From Polytrichum commune (Eukaryota > Streptophyta > Polytrichopsida > Polytrichales > Polytrichaceae): a DNA stretch of 64,000 nt. The position numbers and the translations under genes are program-made. The notes below the pieces were generated by a model that was not told the origin of the DNA, searched no databases, and saw only the letters and a program-made list of their open reading frames with translations. Of the stretch, positions 21,921 to 34,322 are shown piece after piece (the stretch's first letter is position 1; the number at the start of each line of letters is the position of its first letter). The DNA lies in the NCBI GenBank assembly GCA_950295325.1, contig OX485805.1:12992501-13056500 (forward strand). Direction: 5' to 3'.

Positions 21921-22580
21921 AAAACACTACTATTTGGAAAGGGTAATGTTTTTCATTCATAGGATAGGAACACACACAACAAATTGTGTAAAGGGATATC
22001 ATTTGCATGGAATCGTGTAAAGGCTTTTTTTTGGGGGGGGGGGGGAGGGGGGCACAACCGATTAGGGTTTTGTCTTGTTCTCCCCGGCCAACCTTGTAGC
22101 CCAAGTTGGGGGCTAAGAACTCCTAGCCCCTTCCACTTTCGGAACACGACACATGACCTGGGCATATTCTAAATTCCACCGTCACCTAATTCCAACTAGA
22201 GTCGAAACGCAATTCCACTGCCTACCTGTGATTAGTTCCTCATTCCGGGGACATGAATAAAGTAGAGGCACCCGTAACCGATCGCTCAAGAAATCATGCG
22301 CCAAATATGGAGAAGTATGTACGAGGTCTATCTTCCTCATGTGGGAAGATAGGAAACAGGAAGGCCTGCTAATTTATCCCGTCATTTTGTTCCTTGAATT
22401 GAAAGAAACGTGACTTTTTGAAGTCAAAAGTTGGCCTGAACACATTACCAAATGTCTAGAGTCTGTCATTACCGCTCGTTTTGAGAGGAATTCCTCGTCA
22501 CTTTAGCACTCACAACTGGGGACGTGTGTCATGGCACTGACGATTCCATGGTGATAGCATAATCGAAGTTGGAGACTCGA
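21921..22580. other. No gene seen
   Basis: Includes a TTTTTTTTGGG(G)n stretch at about 22025-22052. No coding family is recognised. Confidence 0.35.
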
Positions 22581-22700
22581 GGTTAGTTTCCGTGTAGGCC
22601 AGGTTGCCCACGAGATTCTAGTGGAAATGTAGATTCCACCTAGTGGCATCTACATTTCCACTAGAATCTCGTGGGTCAACGGCATACATGGAAACTAACC
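22581..22700. repeat. 120-bp hairpin
   Basis: GGTTAGTTTCCGTGTAGGCC at 22581 pairs with GGCATACATGGAAACTAACC ending at 22700. The inner arms (CCCACGAGATTCTAGTGGAA then ATGTAGA) are a perfect 27-bp inverted repeat, with a short loop around TCCACCTAGTGGCA. Overall stem is about 52 bp. Likely a foldback MITE core or small-RNA precursor. Confidence 0.8.
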
Positions 22701-22787
22701 CCTAGAAACCATGAAATGTGGAATCTTGCTTTAACCACCCCACGAATACAAATGAATGAAGTCAATCCCAACTTGGTTGAAATCATG

Positions 22788-23143
22788 GCCCCGGGCTGGA
22801 TCATATCTTCATTTGGCTGGGCCTTGCCCTTCCCACGCCTCCTTCACTGCCCGGTCTTCTTGCCCGCACGTGCGTGGGAACTCTTCCCCGTTGGGAACCA
22901 ATGCGACAACACCCGGTCACTTGAGCCATTGAACTCCTTTGGCATGTGAAGGAACTCCATCAACTAACTTGAGAATAATGAAAGTGATGTCAACTTGAAT
23001 ATTTGTAATTGTGACCGGGTATTGTCACATCAGTTCCCAACGAGGATGAGTCCCCACGCAAGTGCAGGTAGAAAGACCGGGCAGTGAAGGAGGTGTGGGA
23101 GGGGCAAGTCCCAGCCGAACAAAGATGTGATCTAACCCCGGCG
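22788..23143 (-). mobile_element. Foldback element with long arms, copy 1
   Basis: Left arm 22788-22920 and right arm 23013-23143 are inverted copies of each other (about 130 bp, many scattered mismatches), starting GGCCCCGGGCTGGATCATAT. Both contain CCTCCTTCACTGCCCGGTCT and GACAAYACCCGGTCA. The loop (TTGAGCCATTGAACTCC to TATTTGTAATT) matches the loop of 51831-52209 in the opposite orientation. No coding capacity. Confidence 0.8.
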
Positions 23144-23346
23144 CGAAATTATCGCACCCTATAAATTCCCGATGGGTTCATGATTGGGAATAGGTGGTTC
23201 TACTTTAATATTGTGTTGGGTACGTAAGTAGGCCTACTTGATTGATGGACAATGGACACTACCCTAGAATGGATAATATCTTCTCAAAGGTGATGCACTC
23301 ATGCTAGAAAGTGTTGATCTAGGAACTTCTTACATTGTTGTTTGGT

Positions 23347-23390
23347 CTAGGGTAGGGTAGGGTAGGGTAGGGTAGGGTAGGGTAGGATAG
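23347..23390. repeat. TAGGG pentamer array
   Basis: About eight tandem TAGGG/GGTAG units, the last one degenerate (TAGGA). It resembles a telomeric repeat but is one base shorter than the standard plant TTTAGGG unit. Confidence 0.85.
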
Positions 23391-23724
23391 TGACGGTGAT
23401 ATAAGCCGATTTTGGTTGTTGCGACCCCACTTTCCGTAATGGACATTACACCTCAAGTTGACCTACCTCATGTGTATACGCAGGCCCATTGTGAGCACTA
23501 TACTAAATATGTTATTGAGAGTAGAGGCACCTATTCCCGATGAGGACCTTATCTACAGGGTACCGGAGTTTCAATCATGCAAATTGAAGATTCACTTGTA
23601 AAGAGGAACCAACAACAACCATCGCAGGAGAACCACCGCAACCCGAGTGGAGATCAAGAAATAATGCCCATCAAGCACCCAGATATGTATGAGTACAAAA
23701 GTTAAGTTGTAGTTTGCCGAGGCC
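23391..23724. other. No gene seen
   Basis: No recognised features. Confidence 0.35.
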
Positions 23725-24060
23725 TACTAATTGTAAACTGCGGTATAGCGTCACCAACACTAAATGCTAACCCAACATTATTTGTCATTCCTTGTAAATC
23801 TATCATTTGGGGGATGATAAATTTACAGTGTGGCAATTACTCTCACTTACCAAGTGATTTTTCATTCAAATTTCAATCAACCATGACAATCTTTTATCAC
23901 AAGTTGTTGACAAGAGAAGGTAGGATTTTGGCCAATGGATGAACTCATCAATCCATCATCCATGACATATATTTGTTCACTTATTCATAAAAAGTGTCAT
24001 CCAAGAAGTTACCATAGTGACATAAAATACCGTACGATGCTAAATATCATAGTTAGTGTA
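23725..24060 (+). mobile_element. MITE with palindromic ends, long form, copy 2 (5' end missing)
   Basis: Begins within the element at ACTAATTGTAAACTGCGGTA and continues through AACACTAAATGCTAACCCAA and CAATGGATGAACTCATCAAT to GCTAAATATCATAGTTAGTG at the right end. The left terminal palindrome seen at 49419 and 60011 is absent. Confidence 0.75.
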
Positions 24061-24664
24061 CCCTACTTGACAAGGCTAGACACCTACCTCTTTGAGTTGG
24101 GCCCCCACCACTATTACCAAGGTAAAGGGGGTTTGGTGAAAAATATGACTACCATAAGTTTGTAGTTTATTCATCTCAAGTGTGTCCTTGTAGACTAATG
24201 CGGGGTCTCTAATACAAATTTTGGGGTCATGTTTTCTAAACAAATAAACATGTATGCTATACTAAAACTACCCACATTTTCAACTTTGGTGATAGTGGCA
24301 GGGGCCCAGCTCAATAGGTGGAGGTCTAGCCTTGGCCAAGAGTGGTGGCATGCTATCCCAAATCGGCATTCTAGCTTGTCCTAGTTGGATGTGTGGGCCA
24401 TGCTAGTGTTGCCATGGGATCTCATGGGCATGCCTTATTTTAGACCCAAAAGTTATGTCATAACTTTTGGGATGGCCAAAAGTAACCTAAGGAATTTAAG
24501 TCAACTTTCAAAATAGGTTTTCCACTACACGACAATCTAACGAGCTCTTAATAGAAACTTCTCTCAAAGAATGATCAAAACCACGGTTTTGTCTCTCATT
24601 GAGGGCGTTACAAATAACTTTATTATAACACATTGGCCCACCAGATCGTGTCAAAAATACAATA
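24061..24664. other. Intergenic with a 27-bp perfect palindrome
   Basis: CCCAAAAGTTATG-T-CATAACTTTTGGG at 24445-24471 is a perfect inverted repeat around one base. Otherwise no gene or mobile element is recognised. Confidence 0.5.
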
Positions 24665-25419
24665 CTCCCTCCGTTTCATATCAAAAGTTACGTTTGGACA
24701 TAATTTGCGTTACGAAACAAAAGATACGTTTGGTGAAATTTCTTTCAAACTTTGTCAAACGAATTGGAATGTTGCTATAAACAATGTAAATGTTGTTGCT
24801 GATGAACTACCAAGTAAATCAACTAACAATTTACACTTATTTAACAATTGATATTTGAACTCAACCTAAACCCAAACATCAAGTGATTGCTTTCCATGAT
24901 TCCAGATTCGCGAGATGGATTGACGTGTGACACCGAACTCCTTGCCAACATTGAGTAAAACACCTTTCGGGAGTGATCCATCGTCTCGCTGCTTGGCGAA
25001 CAACTTCTGGTAGATCAATTGACGGTTCTCATTACCCAGGTTGGGCTTTTTCTTGTTGTTCACAATGGGCTCCATCTCCACTCCGTGAGCATCACTGTCA
25101 ACATCGATTTCATCAGAAATGGACATCGCCATGCCATTTCTTCTCAAAAACCCTAACCCTAAACACAAACCTTAAGGAGCACGAGTCTCAACCTCACTAC
25201 TCATTAGCAAATGAGCTTCGGTGCCATCCGCCCAAAATGACGGGCTTCCAATGAAATTGGCGTTAAAAAAAATTTGATTTTTTTTTGGACACCCCTAGCT
25301 CACCGGAAAGTGCTTAGTGAGAGCTATACAACGCACACAATTTCGTGCTAAAAATGCGAAAAATGACCTTAATCCCACATATTTAGTGAAACGTAACTTT
25401 TGATATGAAACGGAGGGAG
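24665..25419 (-). mobile_element. Mariner-like element, 755 bp, internally deleted
   Basis: Perfect 31-bp terminal inverted repeats start CTCCCTCCGTTTCATATCAA (24665-24695 and 25389-25419) and are flanked by TA on both sides (24663-24664 and 25420-25421). TA duplication and this terminus are diagnostic of plant Mariner-like/Stowaway elements. It is far shorter than autonomous plant Mariner elements and keeps only the start of the transposase gene. The perfect ends suggest relatively recent insertion. Confidence 0.93.
24866..25132 (-). pseudogene. Mariner-like transposase N-terminal helix-turn-helix, truncated
   Basis: Reading from the first ATG (25130-25132, MAMSISDEIDVDSD), the frame is open for 88 codons. 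It contains LGNENRQLIYQKLFAKQRDD and LPKGVLLNVGKEFGVTRQSI then SRIWNHGKQ. This is the DNA-binding N-terminal domain of plant Mariner transposases (…R..IY..L…G.L.KG…VA..F.VSR..ISRIW…). The frame stops soon after, and the DDD/DDE catalytic domain is missing. The product, if made, could bind the element's ends but not cut. No stop interrupts the retained part. Confidence 0.88.
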
Positions 25420-25421
25420 TA

Positions 25422-26594
25422 GACATCAACCTAAAAGAGGATATCATTAGCTACAATGGAGCACTTGATAGGAAATATAAGGAGTCTCTTGGTAGCAATT
25501 GAAAGGGGATACCAATGCACCAAGCATGTCTTCTTTGAAAGTCATATGCAAAAGTTACAAGGGTTTAAAGTTTCATCAATAGATTACCCAAAACCGTTAG
25601 AGGGGCTTGATTTCACATGGTGAAGATTCTCATGATTAAAATGTACATATTGTGCAAGATTTAAAGGTTTTGGTTTTGAGCTGGATGTTGGTTTTAGCAC
25701 CCTCTACCTTAGTAAGCTTGTAGAGCACCCAACAAGTACACGAGTAGATGAGTAATTTACTTATAAAATAGTAAACGTAATTAACATGACGTTCCCAAGC
25801 ACACTTAGTCTAATCACTTATCAACCCATTGCATGACATAACATTACAAAAGTCCTTAGTTGCATTATGTGGGACTAGATATCACATGCCCATAATCGTC
25901 CTTCAAATTTGGGATTTTCCATTTATAAGGAGCACTCAAGATGTGTACTATGAACTTTTCAACAAGTAGCTGTAAATTATCACAGTTTCTCGTTGTGTTT
26001 TGTTTTATTTTATTTTATTTATTGCAGCGATAAATAGGGATTGAAAAAAAAAATTGAATGAAGAATGACATTAACATTGATCAAATGTTACTAGATACAT
26101 ATATGAATGTGGGTTATAGTTTTGAACCTCATTATGCTCTAGTTTCCTTTCCCATATGTGTGTTAGTCTAAATAGTGTGACATAATTGGTTACTTTTCAC
26201 ATGACCTGCTAGTAAAAATATTTATTAAATCTAAACAGTTATATTTGGCATTTTGAGACCCACAATTTAGAGCAGTGGTTACATGCATGTTTGAAAGAGA
26301 TGTTTCAAAAGAAGTTATTCTTTTTGTTACAAAATGTACTAACCAAATAACGAGAGACCATATTTGGAGCAATTTTTTTGAGCTAGGTTGGATTTTTCAT
26401 TATTAGCCAGCTGACGAGGGCTTAATTAATAATAATAAAAATTTAAGAATACTTCACTTACCCAATGGGACGTGATAGTGTGTCCTCCAACTTAGTGGAG
26501 GTGATAGTGGGTCCACTATAATCTTACCAATCCGCGCCAGTCCGCCCTGCTGGCTTGGGTAGTCCCATCGGGAAGCAGCCCTTAGGAGTCATCG
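25422..26594. other. No gene seen
   Basis: AT-rich sequence with (TTTTA)n at about 26000-26020. No recognised coding sequence or element ends. Confidence 0.4.
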
Positions 26595-26597
26595 TAA

Positions 26598-27638
26598 GGG
26601 CCACTCCACACACGAGCCAAGGGCCGTGACCATGAAATTGTGAGAGCCCAAAAGAATATGTCCAAATGTTGTCCCAACACACCTCCAAAATCACGTCGTG
26701 TGGTCACGGACCCTCAAGTGCAGTGACAAGGCCCTCAACCAAATGCTATTTCAATGATTTTTTATTCACGCGGGTCCTCACATATGATAGAATAGAATAA
26801 ATCAACGGTTGTGAGCGTTTGGAGTGCCATGGTCTCCCAGTTTTGTGTCTAGCTTACCTTCAGGAGGTGGTTTTGGAAAAAAGTCCAAGTGATCATGAAA
26901 CATGATCCATTTGATGCCATGTAGGAATCCATGTAGACTTTACATCCATCTTGCATTCACATACTCCGTTGGTTCCCCCAAGCGTAGTGTAAAGTGAACT
27001 TGGACCGGCTCCGCCTTTTCCACCAATGAGAGTGCTTGAAATGTAACATTCACATGCTCTTAGAGCCACTTCACACACAAGACTGAAGGCCCGTGACCAT
27101 TGCAATCTAAGAGCTCTCATTGGTCAAAAGGGCGGAGACTGTCCGCATTCACTTCACACACGAAGGTGGAGGCCCAAAGGCCCAAAGGCCCAAAGAAGAC
27201 TTCATGGAGGAAAAGTCTACATGGAGTCCTACATGGTGGACTTTGGAAAAGGTTTCATGGTCTCTCATAACTTTCATCATGCCCACCTCCAAGAGGTGGG
27301 CCTGACACAAATCCCGGGAGACCATGATTTTTTCTATTATTAATTTTTCCAACATGACATATTTCAAGATAGATTGCAGGGCATATTCTAAGGTAGACAA
27401 ACATCAGCAAGTAGTTCTCTTAAATTAATAGAGTTTGAGACATATTATATTAAACCAAATCCTCCCCTCTTTTTTCAGCTAACAAACTATGCAATGGTCC
27501 CGCAACATGGTCCATTCTCACTTCACCCGTGACTACATAAAACGGCTTTCCCAACACCCATGGTATGGCCTTTGGATGAGAGTCAAGGGTCCTTACCATT
27601 ACACGGTCATGGCTCTTGGCTCATGTGTGAAGTGGCCC
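26598..27638. mobile_element. Harbinger-type element, composite, 1,041 bp
   Basis: Ends GGGCCACTCCACACACGAGC (left) and the inverse of GGGCCACTTCACACATGAGC (right) are flanked by TAA (26595-26597 and 27639-27641). The left half (26598-about 27055) is the inverse of elements at 34323 and 61007. A second terminus, GAGCCACTTCACACACAAGA, begins at about 27062. The interval therefore looks like two related elements joined head to head, or one inserted at the end of another. The right half shares blocks with 18400-18575. Confidence 0.8.
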
Positions 27639-27641
27639 TAA

Positions 27642-28879
27642 CTTACAAATATTAGTTCTGGTACACGGCTACCTACTTAGAACATCGGTGCATGCATAAT
27701 TCTCCTTTTCTATTTATATTCATTGGTCACCTTAATAATGAATAGATGGTGGTTCTTGAACTTTGAAGTTGGGCCAACGTTCTACCTTATAAGTTGCATG
27801 AATTCCAAGATGTGATTCTTAGCCCAACCAACTCCAAAATCCGTAAGCTATCCACCTCTACCGGAGAATATATAGAGAGAGAATTCCCCATGGTTCTCAT
27901 GAAAAAACAAATATGGTGGAAAGGCTATGGCATTTTATAAAATACACATTACTCCATCAAAAGGTGAACAAACGACTCTATTTGTTGATTGAGGCAATAA
28001 CCAAGGATCCACACACTGGTGGACAATTTGGCGGAGCAACTTTGGCCAAGCATTTTAAGAATAAACAAGCTTTGAAAGCATCGGAAAAATATTCTAAAAG
28101 AGCCATGAACACTACCCATATAATTCTCATGCAAAAGCCCAACCACCTTGTGGAGATGTATAGAAATGCTCCATAATCCTTGTTAAGAGTGATTAACGAG
28201 TATACATCATATTTTATCAAATGAAGAGAAAAATTAAACTGCAAGTAAATTGATTGTATTTTTAAATGAAGAAATTCTAGTTGTGTTTAAAAATAAATAA
28301 AACTTAAGTCTATTGGATTTTTTTGATATAATTTTGCCATTCAAAGTCTAATTTGAGACTCTGTTTTTATTAGGTTTGGTGATTGTCCATATTGGCGATC
28401 ACAATGCAAACATATCATTATTGCATTGAAAGAACTCTTGCCTCCAAATAATTCTTTTGAGATGGAAGGAAGAATCGACCTTTTGGAGTCGACAAAACTA
28501 AAATCAACTAATGCACCATCAACTAGTTCCGAGCAACCTACTCCATTACTAGATAATGAGGCGATGCCTATACTCAAGAAAGAGGAAAACTTGCATTCTT
28601 ATTTAACATGTGATAGGTTAGTTGGATTGGGCTCTCAATGGCTTGGCAAGATTGAAAAATTGCATTCACAAGTGGTTTTTCTTTTGGAGTTATTTTTTAA
28701 TTGTCCAATCTAATTATGATGTGAAGGGATGGTAGCGACATCCGCCCCCAACAATTCAATGTTACAAAAATGAGGTTAGGATTCAAAAAAATTGAATCTC
28801 TACATCCTCATGGACAATGTCTCATCTTGCAAATCTTGTGAAATACAAAAAGCTTCTGAAGATGTTGAACACATCTAGG
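27642..28879. other. Unassigned sequence with short open frames
   Basis: Plus-strand open frames at 27913-28176 (LYLLIEAITKDPHTGGQFGG) and 28426-28713 (ELLPPNNSFEMEGRIDLLES) have protein-like composition. The translation just upstream of the second (FGDCPYWRSQCKHIIIALK) is continuous with it. I do not recognise a family; a decayed transposon gene is possible. Confidence 0.3.
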
Positions 28880-29248
28880 GTAAGTGCGCCATTGACCGAA
28901 CGCGGCCCAAGGACCGCACAACCACCACACAACCACCGCACAATTTTCAATCCTGAGAACTCTCGCGGGAACTTCGGGAACGTTGAGGGAATTTCGGAGA
29001 GAACGTGAATGTACAGGTACCGCACACTGTGCGGTGAAGGGCTCACTAAGCTCTTGAGATCCACCTGTGTATGTTTGGATTCAATTTGTGATAGCTTTCA
29101 CAAATCAAAATATCTTTCATTTTTATTTTTTTGTAAGAGAATCCTCACTTCACAATTAACAATCCTTCAAAATTTGAAACAATTTAAGCTTGTAAATTTG
29201 TACTTACAAGGATTTGAAGATTGATTGTGCGGTCATTGGCGCACTTAC
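28880..29248. mobile_element. MITE-like element, 369 bp, GTAAGTGCGCC ends
   Basis: GTAAGTGCGCCATTGACCG at 28880-28898 is repeated in inverse at 29230-29248 with one mismatch. Internal features are CCGCACAACCACCACACAAC and a 17-bp palindrome ACCGCACACTGTGCGGT (about 29018-29034). No certain target duplication. It appears inserted in the unassigned sequence to its left and right. Confidence 0.65.
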
Positions 29249-32022
29249 GCTTACTTATGCTTGCCATCATATAGTTCATTTCTCAATGTCGTAGAAAGGG
29301 TATTTGGACACATCGAAAGCCATGTCCGATGAAATGATCTCCAAAATTATCGAACATTATTAGGTCACATCAATGATGACGTACAAGCAATACTGCAGAC
29401 ATTGTCCAAGGTTGGATTAGAAAGGTCAATGGAATTTCCTTGAGAATAACATTTTTGAAAACCACTCACAAGCATTATTTACGAGGGGTTGATTAAACCT
29501 CAGGGTCCAAGGTGTCCATTATGGGCTTCAAGGCATTGTAAAGATACATATATTATTATTATTAATTTAGACGGAAATCTTAAACTCATCAATGTTTACA
29601 AAGTTTCAATTCGAACACACTTATATGTAAAATGAATATAAAATACTTGATCTGGTACAAATTACCCAAATTCAAAATACATACCATGTACATGTTATCA
29701 TTATTATTACATGTGGTTGTATTTTCACTTACTCTTTGTAGTAGGTTACCTTCAATAGACCAAATTGACTTTGACTTTGGTATTTGTTGGGGGCTTGTAT
29801 AAACTATTACGTAGGGATCAAAGCTTTGTTATGGACAAAGCCTAAAATGATAGACGGCAAAAAGAGGAGGATTGGAGACACATAGAAATGAGTGCATTTG
29901 AGGATGAGTGCAAACAAAATTTTGGCTTAAAACTTAGCATATAACTATCTGCCTACACATGCCTTCACTAGCTTACGAAGGGTCCAACTACACCACCTAG
30001 TTGACATAATTAGCTAACAATATGAGATAGTGAAATCAACTAACTCACATGCTAGCTAACTAATGGCACACTCGCACATCATGATTGTCATTACCAAAGG
30101 TTGACCAATTTCAAAGAGCAGTTAAGGTTAACCAACCGTAGTTTTGCTTAACTTGCCCAAGTTTGAGCATGACACTAATAATGATATGTTATAATTTTGG
30201 GGCCCACACGATTTGTGTTTCACTGTGAATTAAAATAACATAAATATCTTAATTATAATCAAACAATAATATGTAGCTAAATTTGGACATTGAAAATAAC
30301 GTTTTATTAACATTTATCATTAAAATAGTAGTTTATTATCTAAACATGTATGTTGATTAAGGACAATGTAAGAAATAATGTGGTCCACCTCATAGTGGAG
30401 CAAAGAACAAGTGAGGAATATGAAACGTGGGCATTCAAGGAAAAAACTTGGGCTACTCATTTGTGAAAGTTACTTAGCATTAGGGGTGTGGATGAGTTAA
30501 GCTTTCCCCACATAAGAAAGGTCCCAAAAGTTATCTAACTTCTAGTTTGAAAACTTTAATTTCAATCTTAATTTTTACTAGGTGGTGTAGCCGTGAGATC
30601 CACTAGCTCTCATATAGGTTAACTACCTTGTATGTTAGCTAAGTATCTTAACCAGGAAATGCGGGCATAATATAACTAATTTGATTGGTTACTTACTCTA
30701 ACCGGGAATCCGGGATGTTTGTTGGACCCTAAGTGAAGTACTTTTGTACCTCGTTGACTTATTTGATTTGGTTTAAGCATGGGCACATGTACATATTAAA
30801 GTGGTGCATGTGAAGAGGATTGCTTCCAAATCAAACGAAATAACGCTTCCCTAGTTCCCTCCGTATTCTCATTCATGAACATTCAACATAATTCTTTATA
30901 CCCCAATCTACATAATATTACTCAACAACATGGGACTTCATAATATAACAATGGGATGTTGGGAGTTGAGTCTGAATGTGAGTCTCCATGCATAGATTTC
31001 CAAGCATCCCACTTTAATATTCCAAGGGCCCAAAGAACGAGCGTTGAATGTTGAATAATGTTTTGTAGCAAACAGTAACCAACTAGGAGTTTTCTATGAG
31101 AAGAGGAAAAAAAGGAGGGAACATCAATCAATCCATGCTCATTAATTAGAGCTATTTGTAAAGTCCCTCAAAGATGGAAAAGATCGTGGCTTTGACCTTT
31201 CTTTGAGAAAGATGTCTAATAAGAGCTTGTCAGCTCATCGTGTTTCAGACCTATTTTGATAGTTGGATGCAAATTTTGGGACCTCCTTTTCCCACCTCCC
31301 AAACTTCGAGAAAAAATTAGTATATGAAAAAAGGATATGTGCATGGGACCCCTCGGCCTATGCAAGGCTAGCTTGGCCCACCCATCCTAATAGGATAAGC
31401 TAGAAAGCCAAATTTGAATAGCTTGACACCACTCCTTGTGGACGATAATCTAAGCATTAAGGAAACTTGGGTGACTTTCTCATAAACCCATGGTTTCATC
31501 CACTTTACTTAACGAATAACTCTATTGTATTTCACATTATTATGTCCATTTGTTTGGCTAGGGATTCACGGTGTCTATGTAAACTCATTCATTACAAAGG
31601 TGAAAATGGAGTGAGTTATATTATAGCATGTACACGGCTATTTATAGATGTTTTAACTCTGGAAGTAGCATCACATACCTCAATTTAGCTTTGTGGTATC
31701 CAATTGGTAGGAATCGACTTGAGGATTTGTTTCTACTTGAGCATGTTCATCCATAATGGACGAGTTTACATAAACCCCACAAATTCCAAGCCCATCCTTT
31801 TGGGTATTTCTAGGATTGATGGTGAGTATGGCAAAAAAAATGGTAAAACAAAGGAATTTCATGTTGCTTTCATTATGTATACAATTTGGTGTTTAAACAA
31901 AAATTCTATTGATATCGATTGTAGTGTAGTTCACTTGCAAGAAGCAATCAAAGTACAATCACCAAGGATGAAATCCCACAACATGATCAGACACACTTTC
32001 CAAGTATTTGTGATTATGATCT
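29249..32022. other. 2.8 kb without recognised gene or element
   Basis: AT-rich sequence. Short open frames on both strands match nothing I recognise. No convincing terminal repeats were found by eye. Confidence 0.4.
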
Positions 32023-32853
32023 TTAACCCCCAACTTCCCAAACAACCCAATTGTGGTTGATGGATGATTTTCCTCCCCTACGTTAACCCCACCCAATTCG
32101 TTCACATGCATGAAAATAACTATAAACATCAAGCCGACGAGGAAATCTACCTGTAGATACATGGGTCGAGTAGTTTGTAGATGATTAGAATGTGTAAAAA
32201 AAATGTCAAAGTGGAAAGTGGTCATCTTTTTGTTGTGTTGTGAGCTCATGTGAGGATGTTGACTCCAATCAATATTTTTTCACTTAAATGCAAACTTTGC
32301 ATGAACATCATAGATGTTTATTTCGGTGAAAGTGATTTTTTTTTTATATTCATGTAAAAACGGCCTTTGTGCTCACACCGAACGTTTAATTTAACATTTA
32401 GATGCTCTTTAATTTTTAAGTAATCTTTGCATATTTGTGATTAGAAATATGGGACATTTTACACACATTAAATGAAGGTGGCTAACCTATTGTGGTCTGC
32501 ACATTTTTGTATGAGAATTTGTGGAGATGCTAAGATAGTAGGTTGTCCCCATCTAGTGGATCACACAAGCATTTTGCCCATTCCACATGTGAATTTCATT
32601 GGCCAAGGTCTTCTTCTTTTAGGGGGGGGGGATAAAACATGACATTTTCTTGTCCATTGCTTCCTTCAATTGTTGTAATCTTAAAATTCCAAATGGTTAT
32701 TCATGCCCACTTTACCCCTCAAAACAAATGATCTTCCATGTTTCAAGATCCTACAAATAAATCCTGAAACTTGTCCATGAAAATTCCACAACCAACATTG
32801 AGTGAAATGCACTCAAAACAACCCTTTCATAGGTTTGGGAAGTAAAGGGTTGA
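32023..32853 (-). mobile_element. 0.8-kb non-autonomous TIR element, copy 2
   Basis: Inverse copy of 2010-2816: ends TTAACCCCCAACTTCCCAAA and the inverse of CTTTACTTCCCAAACC. Interior blocks such as GTTTGTAGATGATTAGAATG, GCAAACTTTGCATGAACATC and AAAATTCCACAACCAACATT correspond. A G-run at about 32622-32631 sits where copy 1 has CCCCCCTCCCC. A target duplication is not clear here. Confidence 0.72.
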
Positions 32854-34319
32854 CATAGGTTCAAAGACCGCTATAAAGATAACCCCAATTCATTTGGAGA
32901 TTTGAAATTGTCTTGTAGTGGCAAGGATACGTGATTTGGTAGAGGATGTTGGAGTGAGTAGTGGTTAATGCATCTCAACAATAGTTGCCACGTCTCCCTC
33001 CAACTCCTACTCCAAAGTGCAATGAGGATCCTTGTAAAACACAAGTTGGAAGGGCCTTGGAACTATAGTAGTAGTCTCTACATACATAACATCACAATCT
33101 CAAAATGTAAATCAAGATTATAATGCATGTGTGTTAGCATCTTGGTATATGTATGTGCGCACTTTATCGTTTCACTTAGGTGAATGGCCGCCGCATTGTG
33201 GTACTCGAAAAAAATTCATGTTTGACCATGCAATTAAAATCCCCATCGGAGCTTTTTTTTGACGAAATGTTATGAAGAGAGGATTTTCTAGCATTGAAAG
33301 ATGTTTGACTTCAATAGATGCCTTCTATATTGTTACTCACATAAAATGTGAATGTCCCTCCGTTTCAATCCCTTAAGATTTACATCAACCATTGAGGAGG
33401 GAGACGTGGTGGGATATAGTGGTGATTGGTATGCATTCACTCCCTCTGCAACGATGTTAGAATCGGGTAAGCTACCAATTTTTTTTAATCCTTCTAACTT
33501 TTGCATATGCAACTAAAATAAGACATGCTTTGGTCTATTGAAATGCCCATTCAGTTGCTAAGAAACTCCGTTAAAACTTGTTAGATCTTACCACAACACA
33601 TGCAACCAACGCTTCAAGCAACGGTCTTACCACCATCAACTCGAACTTTTGAATAAAAATCACGAATGCACAAAAACACGATTCCACAGTTGTTTAGGTA
33701 CGGTACGTACACCAAAAGCATCCACCCCCTCCACAACAGTGTTAGTTTTGGATCATCTACCAGGAGAACTTCGAACCTTTCTAACTTTTGCATATGGAAT
33801 CCAAACACGACATATGGTGAAGCCTCGGTGTATAAATCTAGCAACGGACGGTAGGTGTAGGCGGTGCGTGATGAGTTTTGGGGCACCGTCAACCCTAAAT
33901 TTTCAAAATCACGACCACGAGTGTACTACGACAACCAAATTCGCATGGTTGCTTGATTCGGGTATGTACAAAAAGGAATTATTAACATGTTGTCCTTTGG
34001 GGTTTGGCAGCCTTTGGAGTAAAGCCGGGTTGTACCCCTTTCTTCCCACGTACCCCTGAAGCCATGGGAAGCCATTTTAACATATGACTTGTATATTGAA
34101 GGCCTTTATTGACCCCACCCAACCCCGTACTTGTGGCCTAACCCCGGGATAGTACCCCCGGCAAAGCAACTACCACACATGGGACCGAACTTCCCTTCCT
34201 TCCTTCCCGGCCCCCAAAACATGTGTTCAATAAACACCATGATGCTATCTAGCTATTAGCCCCGAACGGTACCTCATGAATCAATACCCCATACTTGAAG
34301 GTTTTCGAAAGTTGGTGTA
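32854..34319. other. No gene seen
   Basis: Overlapping open frames on both strands at 33614-34060 are the longest, but neither resembles a family I know. No terminal repeats were found. Confidence 0.35.
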
Positions 34320-34322
34320 TTA

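Noticed and set aside
25150-25163. AACCCTAACCCTAAA as interstitial telomere
   Set aside because: Only about two units; it lies just 5' of the Mariner transposase start and is a common telo-box-like sequence.
33614-34060. Open frames on both strands (92 and 136 codons) as a possible gene
   Set aside because: No recognisable motif, overlapping antisense frames, no splice or promoter evidence.
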